Below are positions 48,657 through 58,559 of a stretch of DNA of 64,000 nt, piece by piece; positions within the stretch are counted from its first letter, which is position 1; each line of letters starts with the position of its first letter. The translations under genes and the position numbers were made by a program. Below the pieces are notes generated by a model. The model saw only the letters and a program-made list of their open reading frames with translations. It ran no database searches and had not been told where the DNA came from. The stretch comes from Betaproteobacteria bacterium Ga0077523. Its GTDB lineage: Bacteria; Pseudomonadota; Gammaproteobacteria; Burkholderiales; Ga0077523. The stretch covers positions 38,329 through 102,328 of the forward strand of contig LNDQ01000111.1 of NCBI GenBank assembly GCA_001464695.1. Reading direction: 5' to 3'.

Positions 48657-50436
48657 TCGCTTCTCCCGCGGTGCCGAGATACGCGGCGATCACATCCGGG
48701 TTGCGCAGCACTTCGGCCGGCGCGCCTTCGGCGATCTTGCGACCGAAATTGAGCACGGTGATGCGATCCGACACCTTCTCCACGAGACCCATGTCGTGGT
48801 CGATCAGGAAGATGGTGAGGCCGTGGCCGCGCAGGCGCTTCAACAGTTCGACAAACTCCATCTTCTCGGTCTGGTTGAGGCCCGCGGCGGGCTCGTCCAG
48901 CAGCAGCAGCTTCGGATGTCCGGCGAGTACTCGCGCAATCTCCACCAGGCGCTGGTGGCCGTAAGGCAGGTTCCGGACGATCACATGGGCCCGGTCCGCC
49001 ATGCCGACGAACTGCAGTGCGGACATGGCACGGTCGCGCAGGGCCTTGTCGCCCTTCGGGATCGGATTGTTGTCGCGCTGCGCGCCCACCATCACGTTCT
49101 CGAGTGCGGACAGCGACGCGAACAGGCGGATGTTCTGGAACGTGCGACCGACGCCGCGCCCGGCGCGCTGGTGCGGCTTCAGCATCGACACGTCCTCGCC
49201 GTCCAGGACCACCTTGCCGCCGGTGGGCCGGTAGATGCCGCTCACCACGTTGAGCGACGTCGTCTTGCCCGATCCGTTCGGGCCGATCAATGCATGTACG
49301 GTGCCGCGCTGCACGTCGATGTCGATGCCGTCCACGGCCTTCAGACCACCGAAGTGCTTCTGGAGGTTCTCGAGTCGCAGCAGCGGGCGCGAGCCGTCGC
49401 CCTGGACGTCGAGTACCAGAGGCTGCACCCCGCGGGTGTCGGTCGTGATCTGCGGCGTGGTGAAGTACTTCGCCCGCAGATTCTTGACAAGGCCCCAGAT
49501 GCCCTCGTAGAGGAACACCATGATCAGAATCACTCCGATGCCGTAGACCGCGAGGTAGACGTCCTTGATGAAGCGCAGTGACTCGGGCAGGTGCTTCAGC
49601 CACTCGGGCAGCTGCACGATCAGGACCGTGCCGATGACCCCGCCGAAGGGCGACTGGGCACCGCCCAGCAGGGTGGCGGTCAGGAACTCGATCGAACGCG
49701 CGAAGTTGAAGTTGTCCGGGCTGATGTAGGCGAAGCCCCCTGCATAGAGGGCACCGCCGATGGCACCGAGCAATGCCGAGAGCGCGAATGCGATCACCTT
49801 GGTGCGCAGCGTATGGACGCCGACCACTTCGGCCGCGAGTTCGTTCTCGCGCACCGAACGCATGGCGCGTCCGAGCCGTGTGCTGGGCAGATACCAGACC
49901 GCGAACACGAGCGCGTACAGCACGGCGGTGCACAGCACCAGGTACGCCTTGTCATCCGCCAGCTCCCAGCCGAACAGCGACGGCCGTCCGATACCCGCGA
50001 TGCCGTCGGGTCCACGGGTGAACTCGACCCAGTTGACCAGGATCAGATCGAAGATCTGCTGGAAGCTGATCGTGATCATGGCGAGGTAATGACCGCCCAG
50101 GCGCAGTGTCGTCAGGCCGAGTGCCAGGCCGGCCACGGTCGCGGCCCCGACACCGAGCATGAGCGAGATCCAGAAATTGATGCCGCCGCCGACCGTGCCC
50201 AGTGCAACGCCGTATGCTCCAAGCCCGAAAAACGCAGCCTGGGCGAGATTGATCTGCCCCGTGTACCCGAGCACCACCACCATGCCGAGCACGGCAATGG
50301 CGTAGGTCACCGCCTGCATGAACATCTGCACCACGTAGGTGCTGACGTGCAGCTGGTAAGGAATCAGCGGCAGCGCGATCGCGATGATCGCGAGCACGAT
50401 CAGCGCCGGCAGGGAGATCCGGTTCTGCATTCTCAA
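48643..50436 (-). CDS. Fused LivM permease - LivG ATPase
   Basis: N-term permease YTGQINLAQAAFFGLGAYGVALG; C-term ATPase LIGPNGSGKTTSLNVVSGIYRP ... DEPAAGLNQTEKMEFVELL, one 597-aa frame. Confidence 0.92.
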   Translation of the reverse strand: MRMQNRISLPALIVLAIIAIALPLIPYQLHVSTYVVQMFMQAVTYAIAVLGMVVVLGYTGQINLAQAAFFGLGAYGVALGTVGGGINFWISLMLGVGAATVAGLALGLTTLRLGGHYLAMITISFQQIFDLILVNWVEFTRGPDGIAGIGRPSLFGWELADDKAYLVLCTAVLYALVFAVWYLPSTRLGRAMRSVRENELAAEVVGVHTLRTKVIAFALSALLGAIGGALYAGGFAYISPDNFNFARSIEFLTATLLGGAQSPFGGVIGTVLIVQLPEWLKHLPESLRFIKDVYLAVYGIGVILIMVFLYEGIWGLVKNLRAKYFTTPQITTDTRGVQPLVLDVQGDGSRPLLRLENLQKHFGGLKAVDGIDIDVQRGTVHALIGPNGSGKTTSLNVVSGIYRPTGGKVVLDGEDVSMLKPHQRAGRGVGRTFQNIRLFASLSALENVMVGAQRDNNPIPKGDKALRDRAMSALQFVGMADRAHVIVRNLPYGHQRLVEIARVLAGHPKLLLLDEPAAGLNQTEKMEFVELLKRLRGHGLTIFLIDHDMGLVEKVSDRITVLNFGRKIAEGAPAEVLRNPDVIAAYLGTAGEANAAA

Positions 50437-51317
50437 GCCTTCTCGGACACCTTCTCCCCGAAGATCCCCTGGGGCCGGAAGAGCAGGAACAGGAACAGCG
50501 CCAGGAACGCGTAGGCGTCCTTGTAGGGCACGGAGATGTGCTGTGCCGCGAGGCTCTCGATCACGCCGAGCAACAGCCCGCCCACGATGGCTCCTTTGAC
50601 GTCACCGAAGCCGCCGATGATCGTGGCGGCGAAGGCCTTCAGCGCGATGATGGAGCCCATGCCGATGGACACGAACAGGATCGGTCCCACCAGAACCCCG
50701 GCGATTCCGCCCAGCACCGCGCTGTAGATGAAGGTGATGGCAATCATCAACGCCACGGGGATTCCGAGCAGGCGGGCCATGTCCTTGTCCTGGGACGTGG
50801 CCTGCAGCTTCTTGCCGAGCAGCGTCTTCTCGAAGAACAGGAAGGTGAAGAACACCAGCGCCACCGTCGCCACCAGGATCACGATGTACTGGCTGTCGAG
50901 GAACACGCCGCCCAGGGTGATGCCGTCGAAGTTGAGCAGCTTGTCGAGCGGCTTGGGTTGCGGACCGGCCACGTAGAGCACGGTGTTCTGCAGGAAGATG
51001 GACGCGCCCAGGGTACTGATTAGCACCGGCAGGAACGACCGATGTCGCAGCGGGTAGTAGACGCCGTAGTTGAACAGCACGCCGAAGACCGCCATCGCCA
51101 GCAAGGCCCCGATGAATGCGATCCAGTAGGGCCAGCCGAGCCCGGTGAAGAACAGCACCATCGCGTAGCCGCCCAGCATGGCGAAATCGCCCTGGGCGAA
51201 GTTGACGACGTTCGTGGCGCGGATGATGAGTACGAAGCCGAGCGCCACGAGCGCATAGATGCTGCCCAACCCGAGGCCGGTGAACAGGATCTGCAGGTTT
51301 TCAGTGATGAACTCCAC
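50433..51317 (-). CDS. livH: Branched-chain amino acid-type ABC transporter permease LivH
   Basis: GLGLGSIYALVALGFVLIIRATNVVNFAQGDFAMLGGY. Confidence 0.93.
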   Translation of the reverse strand: MEFITENLQILFTGLGLGSIYALVALGFVLIIRATNVVNFAQGDFAMLGGYAMVLFFTGLGWPYWIAFIGALLAMAVFGVLFNYGVYYPLRHRSFLPVLISTLGASIFLQNTVLYVAGPQPKPLDKLLNFDGITLGGVFLDSQYIVILVATVALVFFTFLFFEKTLLGKKLQATSQDKDMARLLGIPVALMIAITFIYSAVLGGIAGVLVGPILFVSIGMGSIIALKAFAATIIGGFGDVKGAIVGGLLLGVIESLAAQHISVPYKDAYAFLALFLFLLFRPQGIFGEKVSEKA

Positions 51318-51340
51318 GGTCTGCCTCGCTCGGAACCCTT

Positions 51341-51479
51341 GCCGCCGGACCGTCTTTTCTGACTGCTGCGGTCCGGCGGCGGGTTCCCCTCCCCCTTGTG
51401 TGTATCGATTGAAGTGCGTTGTTGCGCAACGTACTTCGATCGAGTTGATCAGGCGCCGGGCTTGGGGCGGCCCGGCGCC
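51341..51479 (-). other. Three consecutive stem-loops between livK and livH
   Basis: GCCGCCGGACCG/CGGTCCGGCGGC (51341-51352/51369-51380); CGATTGAAGTGCGTT/AACGTACTTCGATCG (51406-51420/51428-51442); GGCGCCGGGC/GCCCGGCGCC (51452-51461/51470-51479). Confidence 0.7.
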
Positions 51480-51535
51480 CGGCGCAAATCAACAGCTTCG
51501 AAACTTTGTCGCGGCTGCGGGCATTCTCGCGGCCA

Positions 51536-52663
51536 TCAATCCTTGAAATCGATGTGCTTGATGAAACTCACCTTGCCGGCTTCGTTCTTCACCACGTTGT
51601 AGCCGCGCAGGCCGTCGCCGTTCTCGTCGAAGTTGTAGTTCCCTTCGACGCCCTTCCAGCCCTTGATCGAGACGATCGCCTTGCGGATGGCTTCGGGGTC
51701 GGTGCTCTTGGCCGTGTTGATCGCGAGTGCCAGGACCCGCAACGCGTCGTACGCCCAGCTCGAATACACGTCGGGGTCGAGCTTGTAGGTATCGCGGTAC
51801 TTCTTGGCATAGGCCTTGGATTCGGGGGTCGCGTCCGGCGTGAAATCGGCGATGCCGTAGACGCCATGCAACGCCGGGCCGGCCAGTTTCATCGCGGTGT
51901 CGGTGACCACCGAGGGCGAACCCACCCACTCCGCGGTGACCCCGAGTTGCCGGAGCTGCTTCGCGAAGATGCCCACATCCGGCGAGTTGGTCATGTACGA
52001 CCCGATGACGTCCGCACCCGACTTCTTGATCGCGAGAACCACGGGCGTGAAGTCCTGCGAATTGTTGGTGTAGCCCTGCACCAGAACCGGCGTTACACCC
52101 AGATCCTTCAGCGCGGTAGTGAGCGCATTCATGCCTCCTGACCCGAACGCGTCGGTCGAATGGATGATGGCCCACTTCTGCTTCTTGAGCGTGTTGACGC
52201 CGAAATCAGCGATCACGCGCGAAGAGTAGGAATCGTTCGGCCGCGCCCGGAACACCCAGCGGTTGTTTACCTTGGTGAGGCTCGGGTCCGTGCCGCCGAT
52301 CATGGTCGGGATGCCGGCCTTCGCCACCGTGGGCGAGGCGGCCTGGATCTGCGTGCTGCGGATCGGCCCGATGATGGCCACGATCCCGCCTTCGCCGAAG
52401 AGCTTGGAGAAGGCCAGCACGGTGCCGGGATTCGTGCTCTGGTTGTCCTCGAGCTTGAGTTCGAGCTTCTTGCCGAGCACGCCGCCGGCGGCGTTGATTT
52501 CCGCGAGAGCGAGCTTCGCACCGTTGTGGGTGTATACGCCGGCCTCGGCGTTGGGACCGGTCGCCTCGTTGACCAGCCCGATCTTCACCGTGTCCTCCGC
52601 GTGAGCGCAGACGATCCACGCTGCGGCCAACGCAGCCGCGGCGATTCCGGCAAGACGGCGCAT
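51536..52663 (-). CDS. livK: Branched-chain amino acid-type ABC transporter substrate-binding protein
   Basis: Signal peptide; VKIGLVNEATGPNAEAGVYTHNGAKLALAEINAAGGVLGKKLELKLEDNQS. Confidence 0.93.
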   Translation of the reverse strand: MRRLAGIAAAALAAAWIVCAHAEDTVKIGLVNEATGPNAEAGVYTHNGAKLALAEINAAGGVLGKKLELKLEDNQSTNPGTVLAFSKLFGEGGIVAIIGPIRSTQIQAASPTVAKAGIPTMIGGTDPSLTKVNNRWVFRARPNDSYSSRVIADFGVNTLKKQKWAIIHSTDAFGSGGMNALTTALKDLGVTPVLVQGYTNNSQDFTPVVLAIKKSGADVIGSYMTNSPDVGIFAKQLRQLGVTAEWVGSPSVVTDTAMKLAGPALHGVYGIADFTPDATPESKAYAKKYRDTYKLDPDVYSSWAYDALRVLALAINTAKSTDPEAIRKAIVSIKGWKGVEGNYNFDENGDGLRGYNVVKNEAGKVSFIKHIDFKD

Positions 52664-52818
52664 CTCCCCTCCCTTCGTGCTGTTGCGCGCCGCGGACCCT
52701 CATCCCGAGTCTCTTTCTGCCGGCGCCGGCCCGACGCAACCCGTGGATTGGCGAGCGGGGCCGTATGCTATGGTCCGCTCGAGAACGCTGTCAACGAATT
52801 CCCGCGCCGCAGCGCGCC

Positions 52819-53586
52819 ATGCCGACGTTGCCCAATCACAACCCCACCGGACGTTTCTCCGATCGTGTCGCCGACTACGTGCGTGCGCGACCGGGCTATC
52901 CGGCCGAGCTCGTGGACGTGCTGGCGCGACGTTGCGACTTCACCCCGCGTGCCGCGATTGCCGACGTCGGCAGCGGTACCGGTTTGCTCGCCCGCCTGTT
53001 CCTCGAGCATGGCAACCGCGTGTTCGGCATCGAACCGAACGCCGAGATGCGCGCGGCCGGCGAGGAGTTCCTGCGCGCCTATCCGCAGTTCCGCAGCGTC
53101 GATGGCGGTGCGGAGGCGACGACTCTACCGGGTGCCGTCGTCGACTTCGTGACCGCGGGCCAGGCGTTCCACTGGTTCGACCGGGAACGCGCGCGACAGG
53201 AGTTCGCCCGCATCCTCAAGCCTGGCGGGTGGGTCGTGCTGATCTGGAACGATCGTCGCCTCGAAGCCACACCGTTCCTGCGCGGGTACGAGGATCTGCT
53301 GGTGCGGCACTGCCCCGACTATCTGAAGGTCGTCCATCGCAACGTCGATGCTCCGGCACTGCAGCGGTTCTACGGTCCGCAAGGCTACGCCGAAGTCGTG
53401 CTGGACAACCGGCAACGCTTCGACTGGGATGGGCTGGTGGCACGGCATCGCTCGTCGTCCTTCGTGCCGAAGACAGGACACGACGCAGGCATGCTCGAGT
53501 TGCGGGCGTTGTTCGACGCCCAGCAGGTCGGCGGTCAGGTCGAATTCGAATACGACACCCGCGTTCAGTTCGGACGTTTATCCTGA
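52819..53586 (+). CDS. Class I SAM-dependent methyltransferase
   Basis: FSDRVADYVRARPGYPAELVDVL...AAIADVGSGTGLLARLFLEHGNRVFGIEPNAEM. Confidence 0.88.
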   Translation: MPTLPNHNPTGRFSDRVADYVRARPGYPAELVDVLARRCDFTPRAAIADVGSGTGLLARLFLEHGNRVFGIEPNAEMRAAGEEFLRAYPQFRSVDGGAEATTLPGAVVDFVTAGQAFHWFDRERARQEFARILKPGGWVVLIWNDRRLEATPFLRGYEDLLVRHCPDYLKVVHRNVDAPALQRFYGPQGYAEVVLDNRQRFDWDGLVARHRSSSFVPKTGHDAGMLELRALFDAQQVGGQVEFEYDTRVQFGRLS

Positions 53587-53625
53587 CGGGAACCTGAACG
53601 GAACAACACAGGTCGGACTGGTTCC

Positions 53626-54468
53626 ATGCGCCGCTTGCACATCCTCGTTCCACTGGTCGGCATCGCGCTGCTGTGCGCAGGGTGCAGCACGATCCGGTTG
53701 AGCTACAGCCAGGCCGAACGCGTGGGGGTCTGGTACGCTGAGAGTTACGTGTCGCTCGACCGGCAGCAAAGCCGCCTGCTCGGCCAGCAGCTCGAGGACT
53801 TCAAGCAGTGGCACTGCAGCACCCAGCTGGCCGGCTATGCTGCATGGCTGCGCGAGGTGGGCGACGAGTTCCAGCCCGGCGTGAATGCTGACCGTGTCGC
53901 CAGGCGCCTCGCCGATCTCCAGCAGTTCGCTCGAGTGATGGGGGACCACGCTGCGCCGCGCCTGGATGCGATCAGCCACTCCTTGAGCGACGCTCAGCTG
54001 GCCGAACTGCAGCGGAGCTTCGACAAGGGCAACCGGAAGTACCGGGACCGATGGATCGACGTGCCCGAGCCAACGGTCCGGGCCGAGCGCGCGAAGCGCC
54101 TGCAAGCGCGCATGCGCGCGCTGGTGGAGGCCTGGAGCCGCGAGCTGCGGATGACCGGCCCCGATACGCTGGCGAGTCGCACGCGCTGGCAGTCCGAGCT
54201 CGTCCGCACGCTGCAGTATCGCAGCCGGGATATGCAGCGCATGGCGCAGATACGGTCCCTGCTGGCAGAGCCCGACCGCTACTGGACCCAGGGACTGCTC
54301 GAGCAGGTGGAGGCGAACCGCAACCTGACGATCGACCTCCTGGTCGATGTCGCCAATGCGATGGACGAAGCTCAGAGCAAGCGCGTGCGTGCCCGAGCTG
54401 CCGCGCTCGCCGCCGACTTGGACGGACTCGTCTGCCCCTCGGGTCGCGCGGTCGCGGATGCAGGCTGA
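53626..54468 (+). CDS. DUF6279-like lipoprotein
   Basis: Lipobox ALLCAGC; IRLSYSQAERVGVWYAESYVSLDRQQ. Confidence 0.7.
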   Translation: MRRLHILVPLVGIALLCAGCSTIRLSYSQAERVGVWYAESYVSLDRQQSRLLGQQLEDFKQWHCSTQLAGYAAWLREVGDEFQPGVNADRVARRLADLQQFARVMGDHAAPRLDAISHSLSDAQLAELQRSFDKGNRKYRDRWIDVPEPTVRAERAKRLQARMRALVEAWSRELRMTGPDTLASRTRWQSELVRTLQYRSRDMQRMAQIRSLLAEPDRYWTQGLLEQVEANRNLTIDLLVDVANAMDEAQSKRVRARAAALAADLDGLVCPSGRAVADAG

Positions 54469-55804
54469 CTCGATCGTTGCCGTGGGCCGCCGCGTGGTCC
54501 CGATGCTGGTACTGGCACTGCTCGCCGTACCCGGCCCATCGGCAGCCGAGCAGCTTTCCGTGATGCACGGCTTCGCGGACCAGACCAGCTTCACGCTCTG
54601 GGCCCAGAAGCGCGGACCAGGCCGAATCGGCGTCGAGTTCTCGGAGCTCGACGCCAATCCGGCCGTGCACAGCATCGAAACCGCAGCTTCGCGCGATCAC
54701 GATTTCGCCGTGGCGCTGCGCCTGGCCGGGCTCGAACCGGGCACGCGCTATCGCTACCGGCTACTGGTGGACGGCCAGCCCACGGGCGATGTCGGCACTT
54801 TTCGCACCCAGGCGCTGTGGGAATGGCGTACCGATCCGCCGGCCGTGAACATTGCCGTCGGTTCGTGCGCGTACCTGAACGATGGCCGTTTCGACCGGCC
54901 CGGCGCGCCCTATGGCGGCGGCTACGGCATCTTCGACGCGATCGCTGCCCAGGCACCCGATCTGATGCTGTGGCTCGGCGACAACGTGTATTTCCGCGAG
55001 CCGGAGTGGACGTCCGCCGAAGCGATGAACGATCGGTATCGCGCCTATCGTGAACTGCCTGATCTGCACCGACTGTGGCGCGCGACGTCGCATCTCGCCA
55101 TCTGGGACGACCACGACTACGGCCCCAACGACGGCGATGCCTCGTTCATCCTGAAGGACGCGGCGCTCGACACCTTCAAGCGCTACTGGCCCAACCCCAC
55201 CCACGGCATGCCCGGCGTTCCTGGCGTGTTCACGCAGGTGCGCGTGGCCGACGCCGACCTGTTCCTGCTCGACGACCGCTGGTATCGCTACCCGAACCGC
55301 TACCCCAACGTTCCCGAAAAGGCGCTGCTCGGACCGCAGCAGCTCGAATGGCTGAAGCAGGCCCTGCTGTCCTCCAACGCGACCTTCAAGGTGGTCGCGA
55401 TGGGCACGCAGTTCTGGAATCGGGTCAGCCGGTTCGAAACCTGGCAGAACTACCCTGACGAGCAGCAGAAGCTACGCGACTGGCTGCGCGAACAACGCAT
55501 CGCGGGTGTCGTCTTCCTGTCCGGCGACCGACACTTCTCGGAGCTGCTGCGCCTGCCGCGCGAGGGTACCTACCCGCTGTACGAGTTCACTTCGTCCCCG
55601 CTCACCGCCGGCGCCTTCGCGAATCCCGACGGGCTGGAACGCAGCAATCCCGACCTCGTACCCGACACGCTCGTCACCCAGCGCAGCTTCGGTATGGTCC
55701 GGCTCGCGGGTCCGAAAGGCAACCGCACGTTGACGTTCGAGGCGTACGACGGGGACGGCGTCCTGTTGTGGAGCCGGGTAGTCGGCGCCGCCGAGTTGCG
55801 TTAG
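54458..55804 (+). CDS. PhoD-family alkaline phosphatase/phosphodiesterase
   Basis: VAVGSCAYLND, MLWLGDNVYFREPEWTS, LAIWDDHDYGPNDGD, AGVVFLSGDRHFSELLR. Confidence 0.88.
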   Translation: MQADSIVAVGRRVVPMLVLALLAVPGPSAAEQLSVMHGFADQTSFTLWAQKRGPGRIGVEFSELDANPAVHSIETAASRDHDFAVALRLAGLEPGTRYRYRLLVDGQPTGDVGTFRTQALWEWRTDPPAVNIAVGSCAYLNDGRFDRPGAPYGGGYGIFDAIAAQAPDLMLWLGDNVYFREPEWTSAEAMNDRYRAYRELPDLHRLWRATSHLAIWDDHDYGPNDGDASFILKDAALDTFKRYWPNPTHGMPGVPGVFTQVRVADADLFLLDDRWYRYPNRYPNVPEKALLGPQQLEWLKQALLSSNATFKVVAMGTQFWNRVSRFETWQNYPDEQQKLRDWLREQRIAGVVFLSGDRHFSELLRLPREGTYPLYEFTSSPLTAGAFANPDGLERSNPDLVPDTLVTQRSFGMVRLAGPKGNRTLTFEAYDGDGVLLWSRVVGAAELR

Positions 55805-55815
55805 AGGATGTCGGG

Positions 55816-56847
55816 TTGTCGATAGTGTTGCGGCGAGGGTTGGCGAGGCTTTGCATGGTGTTGGCCGGTGCGATGCTTGCGCCGTGCGCACACGCCGACG
55901 TGGTCGTGATGAAGAACGGTGACCGCCTCACCGGAACGGTGAGCCGCTTTCGCGCCGGCAAGCTGGATCTCGACACGAGCTACGCCGGCACCGTGACCAT
56001 CGACACCGACGAGGTGGAGTCCCTGGTCACCGACGGCGAGGTGACGGTGCTGATGAAAGACTACACGCGCCTGATCGGCCGGCTTGCCGTAAGTGTGGGC
56101 CGTGTGAGCGTCATCACCGCGCCGGATACAGCGCCGATCCCGGTGGATGCAAAGCGCGTCGCCTCGCTCGAGCCCGGGCGCCTCGGCGACAAGGACTGGC
56201 AGTTCACCGGACGCATCAATCTCGGCATCTCCAACACCGACGGGAACACCGACCTGCGCCGCTACAACTTCGACAGCGAAGCGATCGCGCGGCGCGATCG
56301 CAATCGTTGGACCGCCACGGCACGCGCGAACGAGGCGACCGACAGCAAGGTCGAGACCGAGATGAACGCGATCGTCGGCCTCAAGTACGACCGGTTCGTC
56401 GACGAGCGGCTGTACGGCTACGGCGCCACGACGTTCGAGCACGATCGCTTCAAGGACCTGCGCCTGCGTTCCACCTACGGCGCCGGAATGGGTTTCCAGG
56501 TCTTCGAGGGCCAGCCCACCAATCTGGCGCTCGAACTCGGCGTGGATCGCGTGAATGCCGTGTTCTTCGATGCGCCGGACGAGCGATTCTTCGCGCTGCG
56601 TCTGGGGTCGCGTTTCGATCGCTGGTTGTGGGACGACGTGATCCAGGTGTTCAACAACAACCAGCTCTACGCGAGCCTGGAGGACATCCGGACCAGTTTC
56701 CTGCGCACCCAGTCCGGACTGCGGTTTCCGCTGCGCAGCGGCATCCTCGCCTCCCTCCTGTTCAATCTCGACTGGGACGGCAATCCGGCGCCCGAGCGCG
56801 AGAGCGTCGACCGGCAGCTGATCTTCAGTCTGGGGTACCGGTGGTAG
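55816..56847 (+). CDS. DUF481 outer-membrane protein
   Basis: DVVVMKNGDRLTGTVSRFRAGKLDLDTSYAGTVTIDTDEV; beta-barrel ending SLGYRW. Confidence 0.78.
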   Translation: MSIVLRRGLARLCMVLAGAMLAPCAHADVVVMKNGDRLTGTVSRFRAGKLDLDTSYAGTVTIDTDEVESLVTDGEVTVLMKDYTRLIGRLAVSVGRVSVITAPDTAPIPVDAKRVASLEPGRLGDKDWQFTGRINLGISNTDGNTDLRRYNFDSEAIARRDRNRWTATARANEATDSKVETEMNAIVGLKYDRFVDERLYGYGATTFEHDRFKDLRLRSTYGAGMGFQVFEGQPTNLALELGVDRVNAVFFDAPDERFFALRLGSRFDRWLWDDVIQVFNNNQLYASLEDIRTSFLRTQSGLRFPLRSGILASLLFNLDWDGNPAPERESVDRQLIFSLGYRW

Positions 56848-58438
56848 CGCGGTATCTTCGCGCATCCGCCCCCATCCCGACCTTCCCCCAGCGAAGCTGG
56901 GGGAAGGCGTAGTACATCCCCTCCCCCCCCCCGCGCAGAGTGCGCGCCGCCGCTGCGATCGCCGCGAGCTTCTGCTCGGCGATGGACTGGGAAGCGACCG
57001 GATTGTCTGCGAACGTGGCAAAACCGCAATCGGGATTGAGCAGCACCCGCTCGACGCCGAAGACGCGGATCGCCGTTTCCGCCCGGGTCACGATCTCGTC
57101 GACCGATTCGATGCGCGCGTGCTTCTGGTTTACCACGCCTACGCCCACCCGTCGGTCGTCCGGCAGCGACCGCAGGACGTCGATCTCGCCGGCGCGTGGC
57201 GTGCACAGCTCGAGCGACAATGTGCCGACGTTCATCGCGGCAAAGGTCGGCACCAGCGGCGTGTAGTCTCCGGTGAGGCAGGTGCTCTCGTCCGGGGTCC
57301 AGTTGCCGCGGCACATGTGCAGGGCGGTTCTCTCGAGCGGAAAGCCGGCCGTCACGGCATTCACCAGATCGCGCGCGAAAGCGAGCTCCGTGGATGAATC
57401 GCCCCTTTCGGAAAGCGCACCGCACATGAAGCTACGGCGCTGCTTCGGTCCGGTGAACACCACCTCGGACAGGACCGGTTCATCGAATTGCACCAACGCC
57501 ACGCCGGCCGCTAGCAGATCGGCGAGTTCCTCCCGCAGCACACGCACGATGTCACGGGCGATGTCATCGCGCGAAGCGTAGGCATTCTCGGTGAGGCATT
57601 CGAGCCACAGCGTGCGCGCGAGGAGGTAGGGGCCGGGCAGCGCCACTTTCGCCGGGCGGTCGCTCAGCGTCTTGAGAAACCGGGCTTCGTGCAGGGCGAT
57701 CGGACGACTGCGCCCGAGTGGGCCGAACACGGCGGGGTGACGAACGTCACCGGCCGGAACGTCGAGCGCACGCAGCTCTTCGGCGAACTCCTCCGGGTCG
57801 TCGACCAACGGCAGCAGGTCCGTGAGTGGAATGAGCTGGCAATTGTCCAGGCGCGCGCCGACGAAGCTCGCGTAGCTGTCGCGGCGCTGTTCGCCATCCG
57901 TGATGACGTCGACGCCGGCGCGGATCTGAGCGTCCACGGCAAGACGCACGGCATCGTCCGCGGTCGATTCGAACTCCGCTTCCGGCAGCCGGCCTTCGAG
58001 CCGCTCGTGCAGAGCCCGGATCAACCAGCGCGGTCGCGGCCAGCTGCCGATGCCCATGACCGCCAGAGGGGCGATCGCCGGTGCGGGGGCCGGCGCCGGC
58101 AGGCGATCGGGTTTGCTCACGGGTGTCGATTGTCGTGCAACCGGTGCAACCTGAGGTGCCCGCACCGTCGTCGAAGCTCGCTCTGCCAACGCACCTTTGC
58201 AGACGAGATAGGCCCGTTCGCGACCCTCGCGTTGCTCCATTGACACGAACGCGTTGCCCGTTAGCCGGCACCATGCGGGCAGATCCTCCTGCACCGAAGT
58301 CTCGGTGGAGAGGATCTCCAGCAGCGCTCCGCGCGGCAGCGGGTCGATGTGGCGGCGGATCAGGAGCAGCAAACCGTTGCCGCAATCGAGATCGCCGCCG
58401 TCGAAACTCGCATCCGGCGTGAGTGAAGAGGTAGTCAA
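56825..58438 (-). CDS. TusA-like domain fused to catalytic core of cobalamin-independent methionine synthase (MetE C-terminal domain)
   Basis: N-term DGGDLDCGNGLLLLIRRHID...EDLPAWCRLTGN; C-term MGIGSWPRP, DGEQRRDSYASFV, LHMCRGNW, NPDCGFATF (Zn ligands H-x-C ... C). TTG start inferred. Confidence 0.8.
   Translation of the reverse strand: MTTSSLTPDASFDGGDLDCGNGLLLLIRRHIDPLPRGALLEILSTETSVQEDLPAWCRLTGNAFVSMEQREGRERAYLVCKGALAERASTTVRAPQVAPVARQSTPVSKPDRLPAPAPAPAIAPLAVMGIGSWPRPRWLIRALHERLEGRLPEAEFESTADDAVRLAVDAQIRAGVDVITDGEQRRDSYASFVGARLDNCQLIPLTDLLPLVDDPEEFAEELRALDVPAGDVRHPAVFGPLGRSRPIALHEARFLKTLSDRPAKVALPGPYLLARTLWLECLTENAYASRDDIARDIVRVLREELADLLAAGVALVQFDEPVLSEVVFTGPKQRRSFMCGALSERGDSSTELAFARDLVNAVTAGFPLERTALHMCRGNWTPDESTCLTGDYTPLVPTFAAMNVGTLSLELCTPRAGEIDVLRSLPDDRRVGVGVVNQKHARIESVDEIVTRAETAIRVFGVERVLLNPDCGFATFADNPVASQSIAEQKLAAIAAAARTLRGGGEGMYYAFPQLRWGKVGMGADARRYRATTGTPD
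56881..56907. terminator. Perfect 12-bp palindrome at the convergent DUF481 / MetE-like 3' ends
   Basis: CCTTCCCCCAGC-GAA-GCTGGGGGAAGG. Confidence 0.65.
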
Positions 58439-58451
58439 GGAAAGGCCAACG

Positions 58452-58545
58452 CCTGAAACACGAAGGACACGAAGAGCACGAAGGAAACCCCAGGAGACTT
58501 TCCTTCGAGTTCCTTCGTGTCCTTCGCGTCCTTCGTGTTGAAAGA
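58452..58545. repeat. CACGAAGGACACGAAGG-type inverted repeat (copy 2)
   Basis: CCTGAAACACGAAGGACACGAAGAGCACGAAGG...CCTTCGTGTCCTTCGCGTCCTTCGTG. Confidence 0.88.
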
Positions 58546-58559
58546 GGTTCTTCCGCTGC

